A stretch of DNA of 11,574 bases from Bacillota bacterium (GTDB lineage Bacteria > Bacillota > Desulfotomaculia > Desulfotomaculales > JAJYZD01): NCBI GenBank assembly GCA_021800315.1, contig JAJYZD010000105.1, positions 1 to 11,574 of the forward strand, read 5' to 3'. Below are positions 1 to 5,657 of this stretch, piece after piece; position 1 is the stretch's first letter, and each line of letters opens with the position of its first letter. A program made the translations under genes and the position numbers. The notes under the pieces are model-generated. The model ran no database searches, was not told where the DNA came from, and was given only the letters and a program-made list of their open reading frames with translations.

Positions 1-2
1 AC

Positions 3-152
3 CTGGCGTACGGGGAAAACCTGCGGCTCCTGGTAGCCGACCCGGGGCCACTCGTCATCGCGGCGCTGGACCGGGGCGACAACGTCCTGTTCGAGGTGGC
101 CCAGGGAACGCTCCTCGACATCGACCACGGGACTTATCCCTATGTCAAATCG
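3..152 (+). pseudogene. purA: purA fragment (adenylosuccinate synthetase), broken
   Basis: An open frame from base 3 reads as an internal piece of adenylosuccinate synthetase, the GTP-dependent enzyme that joins IMP and aspartate on the way to AMP. The diagnostic stretch is NVLFEVAQGTLLDIDHGTYP, nearly identical to the family's highly conserved FEGAQGTLLDIDHGTYPYV segment. Similarity stops at about Val/Ser near 146-152, where the family continues TSSNTTAGG; here the frame runs into sequence antisense to the next gene. The conserved FEGAQG is FEVAQG, and the upstream residues (VADPGP for the usual VADTS) also drift, which fits a decaying copy. The 5' side lies outside the window, so I cannot tell how much of the gene precedes it. 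A functional purA is expected elsewhere. Identification is firm; pseudogene status is inferred from the abrupt end and the substitutions. Confidence 0.85.
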
Positions 153-723
153 TGGCGTCATCCACCACGTCGGCTGCATCCTTCAGCGAGTCTGTTGTGT
201 ATATTTTGTCAATTATTTTGTCCAATGCATCCAATGTACTGATCCGTTTAATCCGAGCCTGGAGTTCCCGGGATATATCCCCGAACCTGGCATTTAGGAA
301 CTTGGAGATAGCCTCCTGTTTACCCCTGGCCTCTGCCACGGCCTCGGCATCCTTAACCCACTCCTGAAAAACCGCTGATTCCATAACCATTTCCCTCCCT
401 ATCATTGACATCACCAACTGCGGTGGATATCTTCCACCGGCAAGTATCGCCATAGCAGCCAAGATGTCCTGCCTCAGCGACTCATCCTCGATTTCCTGCA
501 CGGCGCTTATGCTTTCGCTGAGTACTTGCTCAGGACTCTCCTCCGATGTCTCGCCCCTCATCAGCGGCAGCAGGGGGTATAGCCCTATCAGTCTAGCCGC
601 TATCACCCGTTGTCTGCGCTCTTCCCACACTCGCACGACCAAATAGCCGTATTCCAGCATTCCTCCGTCCCACCTGTCCCGCAGACGGTGAAGGCCGTTG
701 TCGTCGTCCTTGTAGAAAAATAT
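145..723 (-). pseudogene. Rpn-family nuclease/transposase, C-terminal fragment
   Basis: This frame matches the C-terminal part of Rpn (recombination-promoting nuclease / putative transposase, PD-(D/E)XK) proteins. It shows a segment around LHRLRDRWDGGMLEYGYLVV, the GLYPLLPLMRG motif, a helical middle, and a tail with KFLNARFG then spaced LDALDKI / SLKDAADV motifs (DUF4351-like). The N-terminal catalytic nuclease core is missing: similarity begins at about VIFFYKDDD (near 723). Further upstream the frame runs antisense through the SLH gene to a GTG at 801 with no ribosome site. The TGA stop (145-147) lies within the purA-derived sequence, so both ends were created by joining to unrelated genes. 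Rpn proteins act on DNA and promote RecA-independent recombination. This copy probably has no nuclease activity. The family call rests on remembered motifs. Confidence 0.72.
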
Positions 724-1196
724 CACCCGGGCGGAGTTTACCACCATGCCGGTAAAGACCGCCAGCCTGACCCCGGTGGCCTCCGGAACCCCACCGTTCA
801 CGGACGCGAGCCCGACGTCGTGGTACGCCCCCTACGTGGCGGCGGCCTATAACGCCCGTCTCATCTCCGGAACCAGCGCCGCCACCTTCGATCCCAACGC
901 GAGCATCACCCGGCAGGAAGTGGCGGTCATCACCATGCGGGCGATGGGAGCCATGCACCTGACCGGCCTGGTGGGCACCCTGCCGGCCAAGGCGCCGACT
1001 TTCGCCGACCGGCCGGACGCGGCCGGCCGGGGCCCGGGCGGCAATAAGCCAAGCCGCCGAATACGGATTGATCCAGGGTTATCCGGACGGGACCTTCCAG
1101 CCGGTTAAAACACTCACCAGGGCCGAAGGAGCGACCATACTGGTCAAGTTTACCGGGTTCGCGCAGATGGCCAAGAGCGGCAAGCTGCCGGAATAG
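719..1196 (+). pseudogene. S-layer homology (SLH) domain protein remnant, frameshifted
   Basis: Three pieces of SLH repeat are visible. The first is a repeat end (ITRAEFTTM from about 722). The second is a near-complete repeat from FTDASPTSWYAPYV through SGTSAATFDPNASITRQE. The third is a last repeat with AAEYGLIQGYPDGTF, LTRAEGATILVKF and a TAG stop at 1194-1196. SLH repeats anchor proteins to the secondary cell-wall polymer under the S-layer. The second repeat is read in the frame of base 746 and the third in the frame of base 1041, so a frameshift lies in the GC-rich stretch about 1003-1030. The 5' end is lost at the junction with the Rpn fragment. After the TAG the same frame continues PTVVDGTDNWAAP to a second TAG (1236), so the first stop could itself be a mutation. 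No start or ribosome site remains. Confidence 0.85.
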
Positions 1197-1253
1197 CCGA
1201 CCGTGGTCGACGGAACAGATAACTGGGCCGCGCCGTAGCTCTTCACTACGCCC

Positions 1254-1295
1254 GGCCCCTTACTTTTGACCCTGTCCGGTCATTTTCCTGGGGCC
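1254..1295 (-). terminator. possible nested hairpin downstream of the Uma2 gene
   Basis: GGCCCC (1254-1259) pairs with GGGGCC (1290-1295), and inside the loop TGACC (1267-1271) pairs with GGTCA (1278-1282). The structure lies directly beyond the Uma2 stop in its transcription direction. It lacks a clean T-tract, so it is a weak terminator candidate. The rest of 1197-1298 shows nothing recognisable. Confidence 0.3.
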
Positions 1296-1298
1296 CTC

Positions 1299-2162
1299 TT
1301 AACTATCTTTTTTCACCGCTTGCTGGCGCTGCAAGCCGTCCCCGATGATATTCCGCGCGTCTTCGAGGGTATTTACAGAGAACAATTCCTGGAGCACATC
1401 ATTTAACGTATCGAGATCCCTTATACTGTTTAGCATCTCCTGAATACCTGCGGACTGCTCACCAAAACGGATGGTAAGGAACTGCCGGGCAGCGTCTTTT
1501 TTACCCTTTTCGTATACGCGGCTGTAGCCGGCGGAATATTGAAGATAGACATCTTCAACGGAAGGGAGAGGGTCTTGCCACAGCAAGCCGGGATTCAACC
1601 AGAAACCCGGGAGAGCTTGAGAGTGAAAAATGCCCTCGTCATCAGGCTCCTCCCGATGAAACCGGCCGCCGGCGCCGAGGCGGAAAAAGTCGACCCTCCG
1701 GCGGTCCGGGTCAATCAGCCAGTACTCACGTACCCCCGCAGCCTCGTATTCGCCATACTTATCCTTTCGATCGCGAGTCCGGCTATCACGCGAGACGATT
1801 TCCACGATTACGTCCGGACCACCCTCGAACGAGGCCTCCTTGAACCGGGACAGTTGCTCCCGCTGAACGAAAATTATGTCAGGCTCCCGGACCCGGCGCA
1901 AATGTTCGGGCAGGTGAACCGCGAACGGTGCCAACAACACTTCCCCGGATTCGTAGTGGCGGGCAAATGTATCCATTACCCTAGCCAAAAAAAACGCTAT
2001 TTTTTGATGGGAAGCCGTTGCCGGCGACAAAACAATCACCTCCCCATCCACCCATTCCGCCCACGTATCTTCGTCGCCCCATTCCCAAAACTCTTCCAGG
2101 CTCATTTTCAATGGTATTTGGGTGACCGCATATTCAGCGAGGGCTTCCCGTAAGTCGTCCAT
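1299..2162 (-). CDS. Uma2-family PD-(D/E)XK nuclease-like protein with DUF4351-like tail
   Basis: The 287-residue protein has the Uma2 (DUF820) restriction-endonuclease-like fold signature. WVDGEVIVLSP lies at 37-47, REPDIIFV at 92-99 (catalytic Asp95), then DVIVEIVSRDSRTRDRKDKY at 117-136 (Glu121 and a following Lys), and YWLIDP at 147-152. All core residues are present, so it looks active. The substrate and role of Uma2 proteins are poorly known. Beyond the roughly 200-residue Uma2 domain, residues 221-276 form an extra tail with QFLTIRFG, LDTLNDVLQELF and TLEDARNII. That tail matches, without gaps, the tail of the broken Rpn gene at 148-321. The ATG is supported by AGGAGGTG (about 2171-2178) eight bases upstream, and a sigma-A promoter lies at 2297-2325. 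It is a lone gene beside gene fragments and an insertion element, which fits accessory DNA. Confidence 0.85.
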   Translation of the reverse strand: MDDLREALAEYAVTQIPLKMSLEEFWEWGDEDTWAEWVDGEVIVLSPATASHQKIAFFLARVMDTFARHYESGEVLLAPFAVHLPEHLRRVREPDIIFVQREQLSRFKEASFEGGPDVIVEIVSRDSRTRDRKDKYGEYEAAGVREYWLIDPDRRRVDFFRLGAGGRFHREEPDDEGIFHSQALPGFWLNPGLLWQDPLPSVEDVYLQYSAGYSRVYEKGKKDAARQFLTIRFGEQSAGIQEMLNSIRDLDTLNDVLQELFSVNTLEDARNIIGDGLQRQQAVKKDS

Positions 2163-2473
2163 TCTTTCGACACCTCCTCTTCAAAAACAGCCGTTATATC
2201 CGAAAAGCGATGATCCCCGGCCCTGACATTCCCGCCCGCGCTATGGGGGTAGAAGCTATTTCCGCCCTTAACAGTTCAAAATATGTAGCTTTTCCCATCC
2301 TACCGCTTGGCGCGCCGGTTGTCAACGCCGCTTCGTGTCCAGCCCGGCTTCGGTTTCCCACTCCAGCGGCGGCGGGGTTGGCCCGGGCAAATACTGCCGT
2401 GGTCATTCCCACGGAAGCCCTGAAAGGTACTACCAACCTAACATATTGCTTAAGATCATGGAAAGTCTCCCTA
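2163..2473. other. noncoding stretch between the Uma2 gene and the tnpB element
   Basis: This stretch holds the Uma2 ribosome site and promoter and a perfect six-pair hairpin (CCGTGG 2397-2402, CCACGG 2409-2414) with no T-tract. Open frames exist on both strands (2194-2484 minus, 2210-2494 plus), but they overlap the promoter, lack ribosome sites and resemble nothing I know. I see no gene here. Confidence 0.6.
2297..2325 (-). promoter_or_regulatory. sigma-A-type promoter for the Uma2 gene
   Basis: On the minus strand a consensus -35 TTGACA (2325-2320) is followed after exactly 17 bases by TAGGAT (2302-2297), a four-of-six match to the -10 consensus. It points at the Uma2 gene and implies a leader of about 125 bases. 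It was found by eye, with no experimental support. Confidence 0.65.
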
Positions 2474-2474
2474 G

Positions 2475-2625
2475 TGAAGCTCACCCGCCTATAGAGGCGG
2501 GTGCTTCCCCCTCACGGAAGGAAGTTCCTGTTTCACCGATCGCCGCCACAGGGGTCTTACGCAATCTCCGCAGGCGTAAATTCGGGCGCCACCAGCCCTA
2601 CTTCGGAATCTTTAAGCGCACATTT
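2475..2625 (-). ncRNA. candidate reRNA/omega-RNA scaffold at the tnpB right end
   Basis: In IS200/IS605 elements TnpB is guided by an RNA transcribed from the tnpB 3' end through the right end; the bases beyond the end serve as guide. In that position, two adjacent stem-loops can be drawn on the minus strand. The first has eight pairs, 2517-2524 with 2504-2511, including G-U pairs, and loop CGTGA. The second has nine perfect pairs, 2495-2503 with 2482-2490. The guide would come from roughly 2455-2480. The 5' limit of the RNA is unknown. The structure is visible; the RNA itself is inferred from the family. Confidence 0.5.
2482..2503. repeat. right-end hairpin of the tnpB element
   Basis: CACCCGCCT pairs perfectly with AGGCGGGTG across a four-base loop. 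It matches the left-end hairpin stem except at one pair, where both arms changed together. Confidence 0.75.
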
Positions 2626-3697
2626 CGTTCGCTCTTTGCAGGATCACCATCGCCGACACAACATCCCGGTCGGCTTTGAGCTTGCATTTGGGACATTCAT
2701 GCACCCGGACACTCAGATCTTTTGGTACATGTTCACCACAAATACAAGTTTGGGACGTACCGGCAGGAGGGACCTTTACAAGTATCTTGCCAAATTTCTT
2801 GGATTTGTACTCGATATATTTGATAAAGATTCCCCATCCTGCGTCGGAAATACTCTTTGCGAGACAATGATTCTTAACCATGTTTTTGATCTGCAAATCC
2901 TCAACCGCAATAAAGTCATATTCTTGGACGATGTGGTAGGACGCTCTGTGCAAGAAGTCCTTGCGCTGATTAGCGATTTTGGCGTGATATTTGGCTACTT
3001 TGGATTTGGCCTTCCCTCGGTTTTTTGAACCTTTCTTCTTGCGGGAAAGCTGCCTCTGTAGCTTCGCCAATCTCTTCTCGGACTTCCGATAGTAACGCGG
3101 GTTCTCGATTTTGGAGCCATCGGAGAACGCCGCAAAACTCAACAAACCTACATCGATACCAACTTGGGTAAGAAGTCCATAGCATTGGGTTTCTTCTATC
3201 TCGGAGGTAAGGTTGGCATACCATTTACCGCCATGAAATTTTACATTGATCCTGCTAACTAAAGACGGATCAAACTCGAAATGGGCATTGAGTTTGACGT
3301 AGCCGATCTTTGGTGGGTAAATATATCCTGGTCTCTTGAAGTGATCCTGCTTATCGGCTTGGGGATAAGTGAATGAGTTGTAGTGGTACATGTCTTTATA
3401 GTGAGGGTAACCGGAAATGCCATCGAAGAACCGTTGAAATGAGTTGTCAAGTCTCTTGAGGCAGTCTTGTAATACCTGGGCGTTGACTGTTCTGTATTCA
3501 GGAAACACTTTCTTGAGAGCGGCGAGTTCGTTCGCCTGCTTGTTATATGTCAAGCAATTCGTTGTCTGTCGGTAATATATCTCCCGTTGCTCCAATGCGG
3601 TATTGTAAAGCCTGCGACAAAGACCAAGCGTTTGGAACATCGTATGTTCCTGTTCATCGGTTGGCTCAATGTTGAATTGGTGGACTATAACCTTCAT
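2612..3697 (-). CDS. tnpB: TnpB, RNA-guided nuclease of IS200/IS605 elements
   Basis: The 361-residue protein has the OrfB_IS605 layout: an N-terminal helix-turn-helix/WED-like part, the RuvC nuclease with VGIDVG (Asp182) and IAVEDLQIKNM (Glu266), and a basic AKLQRQLSRKKKG linker (211-223). It then has a TSQTC zinc-ribbon region and a final ADRD motif (Asp343/Asp345). The three acidic RuvC positions are all present, so DNA cleavage looks possible. TnpB cuts donor or target sites next to a short motif using omega-RNA and helps keep the element in place. ATG 3697 is preferred over TTG 3703 because GGAAGGTG (3705-3712) sits seven bases ahead of it. The first zinc pair is C-I-C (318-320), one residue shorter than the usual C-x-x-C. 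The protein ends abruptly at NEMCA. Downstream, frame-shifted sequence reads like the longer C-terminus of relatives, so the end may be truncated by mutation. Confidence 0.85.
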   Translation of the reverse strand: MKVIVHQFNIEPTDEQEHTMFQTLGLCRRLYNTALEQREIYYRQTTNCLTYNKQANELAALKKVFPEYRTVNAQVLQDCLKRLDNSFQRFFDGISGYPHYKDMYHYNSFTYPQADKQDHFKRPGYIYPPKIGYVKLNAHFEFDPSLVSRINVKFHGGKWYANLTSEIEETQCYGLLTQVGIDVGLLSFAAFSDGSKIENPRYYRKSEKRLAKLQRQLSRKKKGSKNRGKAKSKVAKYHAKIANQRKDFLHRASYHIVQEYDFIAVEDLQIKNMVKNHCLAKSISDAGWGIFIKYIEYKSKKFGKILVKVPPAGTSQTCICGEHVPKDLSVRVHECPKCKLKADRDVVSAMVILQRANEMCA

Positions 3698-3777
3698 CGT
3701 CAATCACCTTCCACCAAAATTATTCGACGACCTACGAGGAAAATCCTTCTAGGTACAAAACAATTTTCACCATTCAC

Positions 3778-3808
3778 CTCCCGCCTTCGCTTTGCTTAGA
3801 GGCGGGAG
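3778..3808. repeat. left-end hairpin of the tnpB element
   Basis: CTCCCGCCT (3778-3786) pairs with AGGCGGGAG (3800-3808) across a 13-base loop. The stem is the same as at the right end apart from one A-T pair flipped to T-A. It lies upstream of tnpB, where the left-end palindrome recognised by TnpA is expected. Confidence 0.7.
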
Positions 3809-3833
3809 TCCTCTGGCGATTTTTGATAGAGAA

Positions 3834-3857
3834 ATAGCAGACAATAACGTCTGCTAT
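3834..3857 (-). terminator. hairpin downstream of pmbA, terminator-like
   Basis: There are nine perfect pairs (ATAGCAGAC 3834-3842, GTCTGCTAT 3849-3857) with a six-base loop. On the minus strand the stem is followed by TTCTCTATC, a weak pyrimidine-rich tract. It fits termination of pmbA transcription, or it may be part of the element's flank. Confidence 0.45.
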
Positions 3858-3865
3858 CAATTAAG

Positions 3866-3886
3866 CCCCCAGCCTCGTGCCGGGGG
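3866..3886 (-). terminator. GC-rich hairpin just after pmbA
   Basis: On the minus strand CCCCCGGC and GCTGGGGG pair (eight pairs, one G-U) around ACGAG, ten bases past the pmbA stop, followed by CTTAATTG. The T-tract is poor, so it may act together with the next hairpin. Confidence 0.5.
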
Positions 3887-3896
3887 TGGTTGACCC

Positions 3897-5237
3897 TCAG
3901 TGCCCGCTCAAGTGCATCCTCTTCACCCGCACCGTCGGCGCCCCGATACCACCGATGAACCGCAGATCGTTGGCCACGGCTTCAATGCCCAGGAGCAGGT
4001 CCATGACGTTGCCGGCGATAGCCACCCCCCGCACCGGTTCGGCCAACCGGCCGTTCCTGATCAGGCGGCCGGTGGCCCCCACCGAGAAATCGCCGGAGAT
4101 GGGGTTGGCCGTGTGCATGCCCAGCACCTCGGTCACCAGGAACCCTTCCGCGAGGTCGCTCATCAATGCGGCCGGGTCCGCCGTGCCCGGCTCCAGGTAG
4201 AAGTTGGTTACCCCGGTTTCCGGGGTGCTCTTGAACGAACCCCTGGTGCCGTTACCGGTGGATGTTCCGCCCAGGCGGGCGGCCGTATAGGTGTTGTGCA
4301 TATACCCGTTCAGGCGGCCGTGTTCCACCAGGACGGTGCGGCTGGTGGGCACGCCCTCGTCGTCCACCGGGGCTGAGGAAACGCCCCCGGTCAGGGTGCC
4401 GTCGTCGACCAGGGTAACGTGTTCGGCCGCCACCTGCCGCCCCACCCGGCCCGCAAAGAGGGACCGCCCTTTCAATACCGCCTCGCCGGTGAGCGCCGGG
4501 GCGACCAGGCCGAGAAAGCCGCCCGTAACGTATGGATCCAACAGAACGACCATTTCCCGGGTCTGAACCGGCCGGGCCCCCAGTTGGCCAACGGCCCGCC
4601 GGGCCGCCTCCCGGCCCACCTCCCGGGTTTTAAGGTCCCCGTATTTGAGGGACTGGTCCAGGGCGAAGCCGGTCTGGCTGTCCCCGTCCGCACTGGCCAC
4701 CAGTGCCACGTAGGCGGCGAAGTTGGCGGAACGATAAGTTTGCCGGAGGTCCCCGCTGTTGGCCACCGCCACCTCCACCTCTTCGTCCTGATAGACGGAG
4801 GATTCAATGATGCTGACCCTGCCGTCCTCTTCCCGGGCCGCCCGCTCCATGGCCAGGGCCAGGTCTATCTTTTCCGCCACCGGAACCTGCCGGACGGCGT
4901 CGTCATAGAGAAAGAGCCCTTCCACCGGGGGGGCGGGAGCCGGGAACCGGCGGTACTCGTCCGGTGCCGCGGCGGCGGCGTTGGCGTGCGCCTGGGCGGC
5001 CACCCGGGCCAGGCCCTCCCGGGACAGGTCGGTCGTGTAGGCGAAGCCCAGGCGGAAATCATTGATCACCCTCAGGCCCAGGCCGTGGTCTCCGGCCTGC
5101 TGCAGGGTTTCCACCCTCCCTTCCCGGACCTCGATGTTGAGCCGGCGGCGCCTTTGCAGATAAGCCTCTCCCTGGGCGCCAGCCTCCACCAGGTCCAACA
5201 CCCCGGCAAGTATTAGCAGATTATCCTCTTCTTTCAT
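3897..5237 (-). CDS. pmbA: PmbA/TldE, TldD-partner subunit of a metalloprotease
   Basis: The 446-residue protein is close to the usual 450 for PmbA (TldE). In E. coli the TldD/TldE heterodimer degrades unfolded peptides and trims the microcin B17 leader; PmbA is the subunit without the metal site. The N-terminal half carries the family's EVREGRVETLQQAG and GLGLRVI/LGFAYTTDLS pattern. The C-terminal half carries APVDDEGVPT, TGNGTRGSF and ISGDFSVGATG. No HExxxH motif is present, as expected. ATG 5237 is chosen over ATG 5243 because an AAGGGG ribosome site (minus strand, ending at 5244) is six bases before the former and directly abuts the latter. The frame is open upstream to 5690, but that part is antisense to the DUF3243 gene. 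The partner tldD lies upstream on the same strand, separated by DUF3243. No peptide substrate gene is evident. Confidence 0.93.
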   Translation of the reverse strand: MKEEDNLLILAGVLDLVEAGAQGEAYLQRRRRLNIEVREGRVETLQQAGDHGLGLRVINDFRLGFAYTTDLSREGLARVAAQAHANAAAAAPDEYRRFPAPAPPVEGLFLYDDAVRQVPVAEKIDLALAMERAAREEDGRVSIIESSVYQDEEVEVAVANSGDLRQTYRSANFAAYVALVASADGDSQTGFALDQSLKYGDLKTREVGREAARRAVGQLGARPVQTREMVVLLDPYVTGGFLGLVAPALTGEAVLKGRSLFAGRVGRQVAAEHVTLVDDGTLTGGVSSAPVDDEGVPTSRTVLVEHGRLNGYMHNTYTAARLGGTSTGNGTRGSFKSTPETGVTNFYLEPGTADPAALMSDLAEGFLVTEVLGMHTANPISGDFSVGATGRLIRNGRLAEPVRGVAIAGNVMDLLLGIEAVANDLRFIGGIGAPTVRVKRMHLSGH

Positions 5238-5255
5238 CGTCATCCCCTTTTCCAC

Positions 5256-5297
5256 TTGATAGGATACCGGGCCCGAGACCCTTCGATACCGTATAAT
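5256..5297 (+). promoter_or_regulatory. divergent intergenic region with a -10 TATAAT for the DUF3243 gene
   Basis: TATAAT is at 5292-5297 on the plus strand, 63 bases before the DUF3243 start. No convincing -35 is found at 16-18 bases. GATACCG occurs twice, at 5263-5269 and 5285-5291, spaced by two helical turns, and could be an operator. CCCGCC/GGCGGG (5300-5313) can form a hairpin just downstream. The pmbA promoter should also be in 5244-5360, but I cannot place it. Confidence 0.4.
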
Positions 5298-5360
5298 GTC
5301 CCGCCGGGGCGGGAAAAAATAGCAAGAGAAGCCATTTTCCAAAGGAGAGGGTCGCGGGTT

Positions 5361-5618
5361 ATGGAAATCGAACAGGCACGGACCAACTGGGAAGACTGGA
5401 AGGGCTACCTTGGCCACATGGTCGAGTTCGCCGAAGAACTTGGTATGTCCCAGGACCGCATCAAGAACATGGCGGCCCAAGCGGGCGACATGCTGGCCCG
5501 GCACGTCCCGCCGGCCAATCCGGAACAGCGCGTGCTCAAGGAACTCTGGGAGGCGGCCGACGAGCAGGAACAGCAGATGCTGGCCGGGCTCATGACCAAG
5601 CTGGCCAAGCGTAGCTAG
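5361..5618 (+). CDS. DUF3243 family protein (YmfJ-like)
   Basis: This is a small acidic, soluble, helical protein of 85 residues. WEDWKGYLGHMVEFAEELGM followed by IKNMAAQAGD and RVLKELWEAADEQEQ closely follows B. subtilis YmfJ and the DUF3243 family, which is typical of Bacillota and has no established function. There is no signal peptide, membrane segment or cysteine cluster. ATG 5361 is chosen because AAAGGAGAGG (5341-5350) precedes it and family similarity begins there; the open frame upstream is not part of the protein. It is the only intact plus-strand gene in the window. It lies divergent from pmbA and convergent with tldD, with its own terminator, so it is probably transcribed independently of both. 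Confidence 0.88.
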   Translation: MEIEQARTNWEDWKGYLGHMVEFAEELGMSQDRIKNMAAQAGDMLARHVPPANPEQRVLKELWEAADEQEQQMLAGLMTKLAKRS

Positions 5619-5624
5619 ACCCCC

Positions 5625-5657
5625 GGGGCAGGAAGAACCTGCCCCTTCGCTTTTCTT
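5625..5657 (+). terminator. intrinsic terminator of the DUF3243 gene
   Basis: GGGGCAGG (5625-5632) pairs perfectly with CCTGCCCC (5638-5645) around AAGAA, followed by TTCGCTTTTCTT. It begins seven bases after the DUF3243 stop and touches the tldD stop. In the tldD direction there is no T-tract, so it serves the plus strand. Confidence 0.85.

Larger units (their letters stand above)
2474..3815 (-). mobile_element. solo tnpB element, IS200/IS605 family (IS1341-like)
   Basis: One tnpB gene is flanked by a subterminal hairpin on each side, in sequence visibly more AT-rich than its neighbours. No tnpA (HUH Y1 transposase) is present, so it can move only if a TnpA acts in trans. As usual for this family there are no inverted repeats or obvious target duplication, so the ends are estimates: hairpins at 2482-2503 (right) and 3778-3808 (left), each plus a few flanking bases. 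The element lies in the same direction as pmbA and just beyond its terminator-like hairpins. Confidence 0.75.

Noticed and set aside
2194..2494. Open frames on both strands between Uma2 and the element
   Set aside because: They overlap the Uma2 promoter, have no ribosome site and show no recognisable domain.
2482..2524. Tandem hairpins as an intrinsic terminator
   Set aside because: No T-tract follows on either strand; location and match to the left-end stem fit an IS200/IS605 right end better.
4419..5216. 265-codon plus-strand frame antisense to pmbA
   Set aside because: It is a shadow of a clearly conserved minus-strand gene, with biased composition.
5300..5313. CCCGCC/GGCGGG hairpin as a terminator
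   Set aside because: It lies between a -10 and a gene start and is followed by A rather than T in the plus direction.
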